Below, one piece after another: positions 1 to 10,507 of a stretch of DNA of 64,000 bases. Origin of the DNA: Capitulum mitella (taxonomy: Eukaryota > Arthropoda > Thecostraca > Pollicipedomorpha > Pollicipedidae); the NCBI GenBank assembly GCA_030062745.1, contig CP099851.1:3586393-3650392 (forward strand), given 5' to 3'. The notes beneath the pieces were generated by a model. That model saw nothing but the letters and a program-made list of their open reading frames with translations. It was not told the DNA's origin and ran no database searches. The first letter of the stretch is position 1, and the number at the start of each line of letters is the position of its first letter. A program made the translations under genes and the position numbers.

Positions 1-613
1 AATGCTGGACTTGCTTCCCGATCAACACAGTCAGCATTCACGCGGTGCAGATCTCCGCAAACCAGCGACAGCCACAAGCCCGGGCTTCGGTCCGCCGGCT
101 GAACGTCGTTCGACGCTTTTCTAGCGTGCAGACGGATATCACTGCCTGCGCGGTAACCGGATCACGGACACCAGCGGGAAACTGAGCACACATGACACAG
201 CGCCAATGTCTTCGTTGGGATATCGATACCGTGGCGCGCTACACCGATAGAGGCGTTTCGACATGTGAGTTGATTCGAATGCCGTTGCATGCGAAACAGC
301 ATTCTAGAAGTGTTCCTCGGAATTCCGGCAGGTCGCAGTAACCACGAGCAAGGCACGGCAAACACGGCAGATCTCAACCAGAACTCAGGAATATCAAAAC
401 AAACGACGAGCGCCGGGGGCCGGTAAATAACGAATGCAGCAGATCAGCACTAGCAAAACAATTGGCCACGACGGTTACATCAGGACCACTGGAAGGCCAT
501 TCATTTAACCATCTACATCACAGTGGTCGTTAAGTCAGTGTCAGTTCATCTAGCTCCTCCAGTTTCCACCAAATGCCGGCACTACCCGGCTGCAACGGTG
601 ACGCCCGACGCAC
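1..613. other. No gene seen
   Basis: Mixed-composition sequence without a supported exon. It turns CpG-rich from about 560. Confidence 0.5.
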
Positions 614-686
614 CTCGGTCAGCCAGATGGCGTCGACCCGGCGGGGGACGGGGGGCGTGGCATGGCCGCCGGCTGGGGCCGACAGC
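614..686 (-). CDS. Weak exon candidate in a CpG-rich block
   Basis: A pyrimidine-rich acceptor (CCCCTCGCCGCAG) and a donor GACCGAG|GTGCGT enclose 73 bp, one base plus 24 codons ending VDAIWLTE. A different minus-strand frame, from the ATG at 897 to a TGA near 622, reads GAALDTISEELRPPPPPPPP, then PPEDAVCGYAELVSVGRRTG and more Pro-rich sequence, which also looks protein-like. Both cannot be right as drawn. Neither matches a dystrophin part I know, and the block (about 560-1110) is CpG-rich with a CACGTG box at 916-921, so it might be a promoter with a first exon. Confidence 0.25.
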
Positions 687-897
687 CTGCGGCGAGGGGC
701 GGCGGCGGCGAGCGGCCGGTCCGTCTGCCCACGGAGACCAGCTCGGCGTACCCGCAGACGGCGTCCTCCGGCGGCAGCGGCGGGGGCGGCGGCGGCGGCG
801 GCGGGCGCAGCTCCTCGGAAATCGTGTCCAGCGCCGCCCCCGGCCCCGCCCGCGGGCACACCGTCCACGTGGCCGGCCGGGCCGGCCTCGTTGTCAT

Positions 898-2104
898 GGC
901 ACCCGCCGACGCGTCACGTGATCACGAGCGCACGCGCCGAGCCCGGAGCACGAGCGGGGGTCAGGGGTCACGTTCGGCGACCGCCTCGGGCAGGCGCCCT
1001 GACGGCCGGCCAGGTTCAGACTGAGGCGGCGACGCTGCCGGCAGCTGGGGAGGGCGGTGCAGCGGGGGGGGGGGGTCGGGTCAGCGCGCAGGCGCCCGCG
1101 GCCATGCTGCGTCGCAGATGCTGCGCAGATCAAGGTCCCGCCGGTCGGGCCAGCCGTCAAAACAGAGGCAGATGCCGGCCATGTTGCTATGCTTGGTGAC
1201 CTTCAGATTGCTCCAGCAAACACGAGAAATAAAGAAAGGAGGAACGGCAGGACTGCGATGCAAGATCTTCAAATGCAGTCACGCCAAGAAGTTTCTAAGC
1301 CTGCCCTGTCGCGTGTGATCCGAATAAGAGATCCTCTTAGATTTTTTTTTAAGTGGGTCGGTCTGAACGCCGCCACTGGCTGCAGACAGCGGGTCGCCGG
1401 TCACCGTTTTCTGCGCCAAATATTTGGATAGCGGTTCTGATCGTCGCACGCCAGATTCCGGTGAATCGCGGTCATCCGTGTGAACCGATCTAATCGACAG
1501 CCGGCTGGTAACGGCACCGTGTGCTTTTCACAGTGCGCACGACAGCAAAGAGCTGGTCCTGCGATTCGTTGGGTCCAGCGGCAGGCTGACGCCAGGAAGA
1601 GGCTGTACTGGTCACAGAAATTAAGTAAGCGTCCAGGCAGCGATGGACGAAGTAAGTCATTCCCTACAGCCAGTTCTTCATATGAATGTAGCCGAACGTG
1701 CTGGAGTGGAAAGCGTTCGGACGCGAGTCCACGCCAAGCTGAGCTGGCCGCTAGCCTATGAACCCGCCATCCAAGTGTCCGCAAAGAGTGAATAACGCTT
1801 TATTAAATAAATAATAATTTTCTCTCACATTTGTATTGCAGATATATGAGCAGCTGATCGTGTTTTCATCACCTGCATTATCCATTCATTTGATGCCGGT
1901 AATGAACGACTTAAATAACACTGAACAAAAATAGTGATAAGTGAGCCGATGACGTTCGCGTCATAACTCCCAAAACTCGTCGTTCCTAAATAGTTCAGAC
2001 TGATTTCCTTCTGCGTATGCAAAATAATTTGTTAAATCCTCGTGCAACAACGACGTATTTGGAGCCTGCACAGTAGTTATTGCACGGGAAAGGGCATTAC
2101 GGCG
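898..2104. other. CpG-rich then AT-richer sequence, no gene seen
   Basis: The CpG-rich block fades near 1110. The rest has only short, overlapping open frames on both strands. Confidence 0.5.
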
Positions 2105-2427
2105 CAGGTACGTAGCCAGGATTTTCCTCACGGGGGAGGGAGCAAGCGTCACATTTTGCCTTATTCTTCTGACATATGGGGACATTTATAAGAAACAACA
2201 ATAGCTGTATGTAATTTACGTCACATTTAACGCACAAGAAAACACATAATGTTTGCTTTGGCAACAAATACATGATTAACGCACAAGAAAACATATAATG
2301 TTTGCTTTGGCAACATATATATGATCACTATTACGCATTCATGCGAAATCGCGACATATCTAGTGTAGACCGCTTAGCTCGGGGGGGGGCATGGTCCCAT
2401 GGCCCCCTTGGCCCCCCTACGTCCCTG
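2105..2427 (+). mobile_element. MITE family A, copy 1 (hAT-like)
   Basis: It starts CAGGTACGTAGCCAGGATTT and ends CTACGTCCCTG, imperfect inverted ends shared with copies at 8568 and 9875. Flanking octamers are TTACGGCG and TTTCGGTG (6 of 8 match). An internal duplication of about 60 bp (around CACAAGAAAACA) makes this copy longer. A G-rich run precedes the right end. Confidence 0.75.
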
Positions 2428-2779
2428 TTTCGGTGGAAAAATGCTATGAACTGCTTCAGATTGATCCACATACCACGCACACCACATTCAAACTACTACC
2501 TAATAGCCATCACTTCTGGATCGGTAGCTAAAGCATGCTGACACATATCAGTAAGCTCTGGGACTGACTGATGAGGTCAGCCCTCCAGCGTTATCAGTGC
2601 GTTACGCCGGGAGTCTTAATGGAGGTGGTCCGCGAACCAGGACATTGCACCGTCACACCTACTCCGTTCGGCATGGCATTCACCACGAGCTGATACTGGA
2701 AATATCCGAAGCAAAGAATGTGTCAATGATGAATGCGTCATTACAATTTGTGCCTGAATAATTCATGCATTGGATCCCA

Positions 2780-3590
2780 CTAACACCATCTGTGTTAGTG
2801 TGGCCTTTTTGCGCCCCCCACCTGTTTTTCTTGAAAATCTCGAGAACGGATCGGGGCTGGTTGCTGCTACTTTGTGACATTTATGGGAAGTGAGAAACTC
2901 GTCGACTGACGCAGAAAAATCGGAAAAAGGCCGGAATTTTTTCGAAGTTTCAAGCATTTAAAGTCAAGCAAACATAACGAAAAGAATGGCTGTCGCTGAC
3001 AAATGGGAACTTTGTGAAAGGACTAGCGTTCTACCTAAGATTACCGTTTGAACAAAGCCATGTGATGTCATTCAGGCATAAGTGATGGATGTACCAAGAC
3101 CAAAGCCAAAGTCAGTAAGGGTCAAGGTCACCAAAGGTCAAGGTCAAACAGCTTGTGACCTGATCCAGATTTGCTTTGCAATTTGTCGGTTTGTATGAAA
3201 TATGTATTCAAAGATCCTAATAAAAACACGTGTGTGTGCACACTGATACGCTTACATATACCAGGGTCAGTGACGGTTAAGGTCATGAAAGGCCAAGGTC
3301 AAATGTCTTGTGACCTAGTCCAGATTTGCTTTGCGACATGTCGATCTGTATGAAATATGCGTTTAAAGATGCACACAAACGTATCAATGTGTGCACGTAT
3401 GCACACATTGATAAGCTTATATACACCAGGGTAATTTCGGGTCAAGGTCATCAAAGGCCAGGGTCAACTATTTTGTGACCTGTCCAGATTTGCTTTGCAA
3501 TATGTCCATTTGTATGATATATGTATTTAAAGACCCTACTAAAAACACGTTTGTCGCATTGATGCGGCCTCTAATGTCGTATACCGAGCC
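2780..3590 (+). mobile_element. Dispersed element with about 155-bp internal repeats, copy 1
   Basis: A left part with CTTGAAAATCTCGAGAACGG and TTTGTGACATTTATGG is followed by three tandem units near 3155, 3310 and 3475 (periods 155 and 165), each with a GTGACC(T)..CCAGATTTGCTTTGC core. Exact TCAAGGTCA or close words sit at 3122, 3138, 3293 and 3442. It is truncated on the right relative to the copies at 47530 and 58020. Confidence 0.75.
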
Positions 3591-3619
3591 GTCGGAGCAA
3601 ACCCGAAACGATTCCTTAT

Positions 3620-3830
3620 CGATACGAACCTATGTTTACGGACCTTTTTCTTTACGAACCTTTTTCCTTCAGAACCTTTTTCTTATGAAACTTTTCTATA
3701 CGAACCTTTTGCAGTTCAGACTTCCTGCGTCACGAACCTTTTCCAATAACAGCCTTTTACCATACGAACCTCGTGCGTACGAACCTTTGGCTACAAACCT
3801 TTTCCTATACGAACCTTTGACTTACCAACC
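3620..3830. repeat. Degenerate CGAACCTTTT-type tandem array
   Basis: About a dozen imperfect copies of a unit close to TACGAACCTTTTCC are spaced roughly 14-20 bp apart. It shares the core with the array at 4065-4395, separated by about 230 bp of unlike sequence. Confidence 0.65.
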
Positions 3831-4064
3831 TTGGTCAGGTTCCCCCCTCGTCTGTGGCTCAGGCAGGTCAATACGGTGCATAGTGGCTAAATCTGGATGT
3901 AAACGGCTTAGAATGGTACCAATGGCGGATTGGGCCATGGGGAATCAGAGCCTCATTCACCAGCTACCAGATTCCACTAGCTGTCGTCTGACAACTGGCA
4001 GATTGTTCTTGACTACACATATTTTGCCCTGAAGCGTGCAAGAACCATATGACAAGGACAGCCT

Positions 4065-4395
4065 TTTTTCCCTGGACGAACGTTGGCCCTTGACGAACGT
4101 TTGGTCCAGACGAACTTGTGTCCTAAACGGATTCATGCAAGACGAACTCTTGTCCTGGACGAACTCTTGTCCTTCACGAACTGATGTTTTGTACAAACTT
4201 TTGTTGGACGAACCTTTTGTTTTGGACAAACTTTTGTCCTAAACAAACTTAAGCGAGACGAACTTTTGTCCTAGGCGAACGTTTGTCCTGGACAAACTTC
4301 GTCCATACGAACTTTTGTGAGACGAACTTTTGCCATTACGAACTACTGCACGACGAACTATTGTCCTACGAACTTGAGTTCGACGAACTTCTGCC
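4065..4395. repeat. Degenerate 17-18-bp tandem array at the LINE 3' end
   Basis: About 18 diverged copies of a unit near GACGAACTTTTGTCCTG begin where similarity to the LINE protein ends. The array may be the 3' tail of the element or its target. A related core (CGAACCTTTT) recurs in a second block at 3620-3830. Confidence 0.7.
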
Positions 4396-5370
4396 CGAAA
4401 ACCTTATAAAGCGATCCTTCACAGCAGACAAGCTGCCTTTTGCCGGAGGCCGAGCCACGGATGTTAGGTAGGCTTAGCATTTCATGCCATCTGGTACGCC
4501 TCGCATGGTCAGAATGAACCCGGTTTTTGTAAAAAAAGAAAGAAAAAACGAGGTCAGCGATTCTGGCTCGCCAAGGCAACGGATCTTGTGCAGCGGCGTC
4601 ATAGTATGGACATGTACCATGTCCGGTGCATCCAGCCAACCCAAAGCCTCTCGCACGTCCGGCATGCATTGGAATTTCTTTCCAGAAAAAAAACCCGGGT
4701 GGCGAAATTCATAAGTTTCTGAAGAACGTACAAGTTTTTAGCAAAGCCGTTACCATAGATGGTCAGGCAACATCGGACATGTGAGACAACCAGAGCGAAC
4801 ACGATGATAGGAATACGATAGGAATAGGAAGAGAACCGGAGGGAAGGCAATGACGTAGGTGAAGTACGTCGGTGAGAATCCCAAAGCATTTCTGAGAAAG
4901 ATGAGTTACATGGGCCTCCCAGGACAGAAACTGGTCGAAAGTAAGTTCGAGATTTTTGACTCCGTTAAAAGGAATGATAGAATTTCACGGAGAAGAAAGG
5001 TAACATATGCTTTGGCGGGGATCCAGGGTGAGCAGCTCGAATTTATTTTCATTTACTTGAGTCCAAAAGAGTGGCAGTACGCATCTAGTGGAGCTAGAAA
5101 CATTTCCATTTCGGCTATGATAGCCGGCAAGACTGATTTCGGGTCAGGTACCAGCACCTGCGTGTCGTCGGCGTACTGCATAACACAAGCGCCGGCGGTA
5201 TGCAGACTTAGGTCGTTGGCGAACAAGGTGACGAGCAGAGAACCTAATGAGGACCCCTGGAAGATTCTCTGGTTGATTGGGTGTGAGGCCGAAACCTGGC
5301 AGTCAAGTGGCGAGGAGGAGAAACTGACACTGAGTATGATCAGACGGGTGGTTTCTAAATCACGCTGTGC

Positions 5371-5799
5371 TTATGCATCGATGCAGTGAAGCTGCAATTT
5401 TGTAACCAATTGTGAGAGATGAATGACGTCAAAACATTGACTGACGTCAATCAGACAAAGCAAAGAATTTTTTCCGTTGCCCATGGCACCCAGAATCCGG
5501 TTTGAGACACCTGGGAGAGCGGTTTCGGTGGAATCCCGGTGTCTGAAACCGTGTTGTGTAGTAGCAAGAAGGCAATTTCTGGACAGACAGAAGTGGAGCT
5601 GGCGTTGATCAACCTTCTCCACGACTTTAGCAGTGACACGAAGGATGGAAACAGGATGATAACTGGTAGGGTTTTCTGAATCACCGCACTTGAAGATGGG
5701 GTGAACCGCTGCGTATTTCCACGCAGGTAGAATGCCGTTGATATTAATGCAGGCGTTCACAATGTGAAGAAGAACCGCACCGATGAAATCAAAACACAT
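5371..5799 (-). pseudogene. Reverse transcriptase fragment of the LINE
   Basis: A 142-codon uninterrupted stretch covers RT blocks 1-4: the GILPAWKYAAVHPIFK and NPTSYHPVSIL motifs, GFRHRDSTETAL, and the first catalytic aspartate region LIDVSQCFDVIHL. The YADD motif lies about 200 bp further on, at 5175-5164, in a different frame register, so at least one frameshift has broken the protein. No full-length enzyme is encoded here. Confidence 0.85.
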
Positions 5800-6660
5800 T
5801 TTAGAAATCCTGATGCAGTCCAGTCAAGACCACAACTGGACGAGATCCTGATGCTAAAGACAGTGTTCCGAAGGAGCTCAAGTTATTGATATGTTCAACG
5901 GTAAAAGCACTGACGCCGACCCGAAACCGCCGAACAGGCAGTTCAGACGCGTCGCCGCAGCCAGCCACCTCCGCAGCCACGCTCGGTCCGACGTTTACAA
6001 AAAAAACTCGCTCAGGGCATGAAGGCTGACAGATGGAGCGACGTTACGGTTTGCCTTTTGCCGCCAATGACGTGTCGCATACCGCGCCAAACAGAGCACG
6101 GTCCATGTGAACTGATCTCGTCCGCGACATCATGTTTTGTGTCCGGTCGGATTTTGGATCGCACAGCCGTATTTGCATCACGATATTCACCAGAACCGTG
6201 GCCTTGAGCACGCAGGGCTACGGCTCTGCGGGCGATAAGGTCACAAGCGGAATCCGATATAGGCGATGCTGTGCTGTCGGGTTTCGGAGTATGACGTTCG
6301 TGAAGGGGCCGTGGTGGTCGAGGGCGCGTGACAGTGTCCTAACAAACGCTTCCCAGTTATCAGTCACGGTTTCGGCGGAAATCACGGGGCCCCAGTCACA
6401 AAGGTAAAGGTCACGACAGCACACATTCATGTCGATTCGGCGCAACAACCTGGTGCACTCAATGGTTGGCGTTTGTCGCAGTTTGGGGAAGTTACGTATC
6501 AGGCTAACGTACCTGTGAGGGTTAAAATGGCGAAATTTGGTACCGACTGGGTTAACAAAGTCGCGATTTACCGTCAAAACGTCCAAAAGGGATTCAGTCT
6601 AATAGGTGGGCTCAGAGACAAGCTTTGATAACGAGTACGTGTTCGTAATGAGAGTAAGAC

Positions 6661-7050
6661 TTAGCTAACAAGGCACAATTTAAGTCGCCGGTGATAACAA
6701 CCGCACACCTTGGATATTTTAAAAGAACATGCTGGTACTGTGATTTCAGCTAGATAAAGTCTGCTTCTAGAGCGGCGGACGCATGTCCGGGGAACAAGGT
6801 AGACAGCGCCAACAAACACAAGCTTAAGTTCCAATCGAAACACACTCCGAAATGACTCGAGCTTCGAAGCGCGGTCTTCTGGGGTCGGGAAATTCATGTC
6901 CTTGACATCAGGACAATCGCGGTAAAGACCAGCCACCCCGCCGTAACCTTTGGGTGCAAATTTTCTGTCGGAACGCATCAAGACGTGTCCGGGAAGCACA
7001 AGCATCCTGGTAAGAATGCTAGGTCGCAGCCAGATTTCACTCAGTGCCAC
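6661..7050 (-). pseudogene. LINE endonuclease fragment
   Basis: An uninterrupted stretch with ALSEIWLRPSILTRMLVLPG, followed by SDRKFAPKGYGGVAGLYRDC, corresponds to the block of LINE-encoded AP-like endonucleases that reads LSETWL and then (D)R..(G)GGVA(L)Y. The sequence continues out of frame on both sides. Confidence 0.75.
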
Positions 7051-7104
7051 GATATTGCATTTATACAGATGAAGTTCGCGGCCAAGTTCCGTCGAGTAAA
7101 CGCG

Positions 7105-7410
7105 GTGTTAGCCAAGCAGCATTAAACATTCGACACATTAACAGTATTACCCACATCAGGTTAAACACGACCGCATTGACGGCGCGAGACGCCTGACGTT
7201 AAACACTACACAATGACAGCATTACCCGCCTGACTTTCAAAACGAGTCATTGACGGGTTAGCCACTATCCCAAATTAAACATGACATGTCGTCGGTGTTA
7301 GCAACCCCACGTTAAACGCGACACACTGACGATGTTAGCCACCACACTCTAAACGGGACACAATGACTGATGCGAGCCGCCTGACGTTAAACACGACACG
7401 CTGGCGACAG
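7105..7410. repeat. About 38-bp tandem array, eight diverged copies
   Basis: The unit resembles GTGTTAGCAACC followed by CACGTTAAACGCGACACACT and GACG. The first copy overlaps the endonuclease start of the LINE (7105-7140), so the array may be its 5' monomers or a local expansion of its 5' edge. It ends about 50 bp from the dystrophin exon at 7464. Confidence 0.7.
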
Positions 7411-7463
7411 TGGACCGTCGCCACGTTTTCAGTTCTAGTCCACGCGGGACGGCGTCCACTCAC

Positions 7464-7630
7464 CGTCAGCGCGCGGTCCACCCTCGCCCGGTGCTGCTCC
7501 GTATTGTGCAGCAGCTGCTGCCACTTGTCCTGCAGCTTGGTGGCCTCGCGGCCGATCGCCCTGGCCAGGCTGCGGTCCTGCCCGGCCTCCGGGCGGCGGT
7601 CGCGGCCTTCTCTGTCCAGCCCAGGACGGT
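7464..7630 (-). CDS. Dys: Dystrophin exon, same repeat (helix C)
   Basis: The acceptor CCTTTGCCTCAG and donor GCGCTGACG|GTGAGT (GT at 7463-7462) bound 167 bp: two bases completing Asp, then 55 codons in phase 0. The peptide runs RPGLDREGRDRRPEAGQDRS, then LARAIGREATKLQDKWQQLL and HNTEQHRARVDRALT. The helix with KLxxKWxxL followed about ten residues later by xxxVDxxL is the hallmark third helix of dystrophin repeat 23 (fly and vertebrate proteins share REVNKLxxxWxxL or a similar form). The Arg-rich loop before it seems specific to this species. No exon for repeat 24 or the WW domain is recognisable between 7463 and 1, so the next exons are probably outside the window. Confidence 0.85.
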
Positions 7631-8567
7631 CTGAGGCAAAGGGCGCCGGCGTCAGCGGCACGGCCAAGCGAACGCGTCATAGACGACATTCTAGCCTACT
7701 AAAAACATTTTGGAGGAACCGAGGATTTTGTCATTGGTGAAGTCTCAGTTTTTACGTCGGTGAAAAATTGACTTCGCCCCGTGTATGTCACTGGGTTCCA
7801 ATATGCTCGCGTGGCTAGCTTGCGCATTACCGTTTCTTCGAACTATCGGAGTTGTCTCCAAATCACAGGAATTCACGGCAATGCAATCGACCACTAAAAC
7901 CCGCGAATGATGGAGGGAGGGCGTTTAACGCTGTCCTCCCCCTACCTGACGCATTCCCTAAATGTATCCAAATAGGCTCAGTGTCTTGGAACTTTCGATA
8001 CCTTTCCTTACATAAACTGTGCACATGTTGACGAAAATCTGGATCTAGATCATCTTAGATCACGTCTAACTGACGTCATAAATCCAACCATGTTTGGTGA
8101 TTTGGCGCCCGATTTCACTTTCACCGTTCCATTGTCGAAGCTTTTACATTGCTTCATGACTCTGATATAAAATGCATATCAGCAAAACCTGACAGTCTAA
8201 TATGGAGCACGCCCTGGCTTCACCCTAAATCATCCTAGGTTTAATATGCATTTTCCATCTTCCAGGGCCAGTGGAAACACATTTCAGAAAAGGAACTGAA
8301 TATAAATTGATTTCTTGACACAGTCGAACGAATTTTGAAAGCCGAAATGAGCCTTTCTTGCGACTCATTGCCCTTACAACTTATGCAGTATGTTCATGCA
8401 ACAATAAAACAATTTTTGACAGTTTAACCTTTGGCGGTTTCATGTAGAGTGCAGCTTAGAGATTACAATGGTTACCCTCATTTGATACTTCAAATACCCG
8501 GCTTGGAGATACTGGTTCTTGCAACACAGCACAACATTTTGTGAAAATGTACAACATGGGCCCCAAT
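7631..8567. other. Intron sequence
   Basis: Between exons 9533 and 7630 of the dystrophin-like gene. Apart from MITE A copy 2 at its far side I see nothing in it. Confidence 0.6.
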
Positions 8568-8834
8568 CAGGCACCTTGCCGGAATTTTCCTCGGGGGGGG
8601 AGGCACTCTCAAATTTTGTCGCTTGCCGCTGGCACAAGATGAAATTTATAGGAAAAGCAGCAATTGTTTGTAATTTCGCCTCATATTTAACGCACAGGAA
8701 AACATATAATGTTTGCTTTTGCAACATATCTATGATCACTTTTCTGTATTCGTGCAAAATCGCCATATATCTAGTAAGGACCGCTTGGCTGGGGGGGGGC
8801 AAGGCCCCCATGGCCCCCCTTGGCTACGTCCCTG
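8568..8834 (+). mobile_element. MITE family A, copy 2 (hAT-like)
   Basis: This 267-bp copy has the same interior (AACGCACAGGAAAACATATA, TTTGCTTTTGCAACATAT) and ends in TTGGCTACGTCCCTG. Flanking octamers GCCCCAAT and CCCACAAT match at 6 of 8 positions. It has no coding capacity. Confidence 0.75.
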
Positions 8835-9532
8835 CCCACAATGAATTGAAAGGCCACCCAAAGGTGCCGGACGGGGGTCACCAGCCTGTTCGCAATGCTC
8901 TGAGTTTGAAACTTTAAAATGCTGCAGTACTGCATGTGCAGGGCCATCTAAGCCATTATGAGACTTCATTTGTTCGTAGTTCTCTTTGGATTTTTTTTAA
9001 ATTTCTCTGTCACATTAACTTGAAGAAATATACTGCATGACCCGTTGGCACGGGCTTCAAGTTTGACCAAGCCTGTGACCTTGACCATTGATGACCTCAG
9101 ATCAGGTGGCACTCAGAATATGAGACAACGCCGTCCTGAAACATATCATCATTCAAAATTTGGTCCTGGTATGTTTTTCATTACGGTTAAGCGACTGAAG
9201 AAAAGGGTCACTTTTGGGAGTTTGACCTGATCTGTGACGTCGTCGTCGACGCAGTTAAAAAGATGTCACATGACCGCAAGCTAGAACGCCATCAGTTGCC
9301 ATTTAAATCAGCAAAATATGTTGTTCTCGAGAAAGGCGGGGGGGGCGGTATCCGCCCTCCCCCCTCAATGGAAAGGTGGCCAAATACCCCAGTCAGTGCC
9401 GGGCTAGCGAGTTTTTCTTGGAACACATTTTACTCCGCTTCTGTACGAACGACCTGCCACTGCGTCAGGGCTGATCAACACCGTGACTGTTACCCCCGGA
9501 TTATCCGCCGCTGAGATGAGCAGCAGACTTAC

Positions 9533-9656
9533 CCTGGCTGTGCCCTGACTCAGAGCCATCAGCTGACGCGGAGCTGACCGCCCGGGCCGTGCTCAGCTTG
9601 CCGCTGATCAGCGCCTGTCGGTCCTGCAGCTGGTTCTGGAGCGTCTCGACGTCCTC
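9533..9656 (-). CDS. Dys: Dystrophin exon, same repeat (helix B)
   Basis: The acceptor CCCCTCTCAG and an excellent donor, CAGCCAGG|GTAAGT (GT at 9532-9531), enclose 124 bp. It starts in phase 0 and encodes EDVETLQNQLQDRQALISGK followed by a Ser-rich loop ending GHSQ. It leaves one base (G) that joins AC of the next exon as Asp. The helix corresponds to the segment of dystrophin repeat 23 where successive residues alternate QNxLxxxQALxxxL. The Ser-rich loop is longer and more polar than helix sequence and looks lineage-specific. A family-A MITE (9875-10146) lies in the intron just upstream. Confidence 0.85.
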
Positions 9657-9874
9657 CTGAGAGGGGCGGAATAACAGCTGTTTCTTGGTGTCGAGAGAAA
9701 ACCCCAAAATTTGTGCACAAGGGGAGATATATGTCTCTCCATTTGACATAATATACAGGAAGTAAATGGCATTTATCTGACGCATTTGAACGCTACGTTT
9801 CCGTTCTGCGGTTCTTATTACCAATTATAAAATATTCCCTGTCACTAAAGCTTTGAAAACTATAAGCTATGACA

Positions 9875-10146
9875 CAGGCACGTAGCCAGGATTTTCCTCG
9901 GGGGAGGGCAAATGTCAAATTTTGTCATATGCCACTGACATACGACGAAAGTTATAGGAAAAAAGCAGCAATTTTATGCAATTTTCCTCATAGTTAACGC
10001 ACAGGAAAACATCTAATGTTTCCTTTTGCAACATATATATTATTACTTTTCCGTATTCGTGCGAAATTCGCCGTATATCTAATGAGAGCCGCTTGGCTCA
10101 GTTGGGGGCCATGGCCCCATACCCCCCCCCCTTGGCTACGTCCCTG
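9875..10146 (+). mobile_element. MITE family A, copy 3 (hAT-like)
   Basis: This 272-bp copy runs from CAGGCACGTAGCCAGG to TTGGCTACGTCCCTG. Its flanks CTATGACA (9867-9874) and CTGTGACA (10147-10154) form an 8-bp target duplication with one mismatch, as expected for hAT transposition. It lies between two dystrophin exons. Confidence 0.85.
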
Positions 10147-10362
10147 CTGTGACATCAAAGGCAAATAACAATTTCTGGCCCTGCTTCTGCGCCGACATCC
10201 CGATACAGCAGGCGACTTTGCACGCCTCGTCCTGCATCACGCCCGTCGGAGAACACGACCCACCGCATGCAGGAGGGAATCCCCGTCCAAAGTTTTACGA
10301 CCGTCCCGGACGGACCAGCGCCCGGCCCTCGGTTCGCTGGACGGTATTCCGCCGCCGCTGAC

Positions 10363-10507
10363 CTGACGCTGCTGCAGGATGGCCGAGTCTCCGGCGAGGG
10401 GCTCCAGCAGGCTCAGCTCGGTCTCCCTCCTGATGACCCACTCCAGCAGCTCCCGCAGCGACAGCAGCAGGCCCGAGCGGCCCTCCTCCCCCAGCTCCGC
10501 CGCACTC
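10363..10507 (-). CDS. Dys: Dystrophin exon, spectrin repeat before the last (helix A)
   Basis: The acceptor CGCTCCTCAG and donor CGTCAG|GTCAGC (GT at 10362-10361) bound 145 bp, one base plus 48 codons. The peptide contains LLLSLRELLEWVIRRETELS and then LLEPLAGDSAILQQRQ. This matches the dystrophin rod motif in which an LxLSLxELLxW helix is followed by a (P)IGGD-type turn and an (V/I)xxQ helix, the start of repeat 23 in vertebrate numbering. It ends in phase 0, meeting the phase-0 exon at 9656. It needs two bases from its upstream neighbour, which I could not identify with certainty. This exon gives the strongest gene identification in the window after the lectin-like gene. Confidence 0.85.

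Larger units (their letters stand above)
4395..7135 (-). mobile_element. Decayed non-LTR (LINE) retrotransposon
   Basis: Read on the minus strand from about 7135, an apurinic-type endonuclease start (FNAAW, then NIVALSEIWLRPS) is followed by more endonuclease-like sequence to about 6218. Reverse transcriptase follows from about 5820: KYAAVHPIFKCGDSENPTSY, LIDVSQCFDVI, QGSSLGSLLVTLFANDLS, and the catalytic YADD at 5175-5164. The C-terminal region (FDQFLSWEAHV, VLQKLMNFATRV, ALGWLDAPDM, LSLPNIRGSASGKRQ) reaches about 4395. Several frameshifts and stops break it (for example a TAA after FGLK), so it is inactive. The motif set suggests a CR1/L2/Jockey-like LINE; the exact clade needs a search. 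It lies in the same orientation as the dystrophin-like gene, downstream of exon 7630-7464. Tandem arrays flank both ends. Confidence 0.85.

Noticed and set aside
4859..5389. 176-codon plus-strand ORF
   Set aside because: It is the antisense shadow of the LINE reverse transcriptase, whose YADD is on the minus strand.
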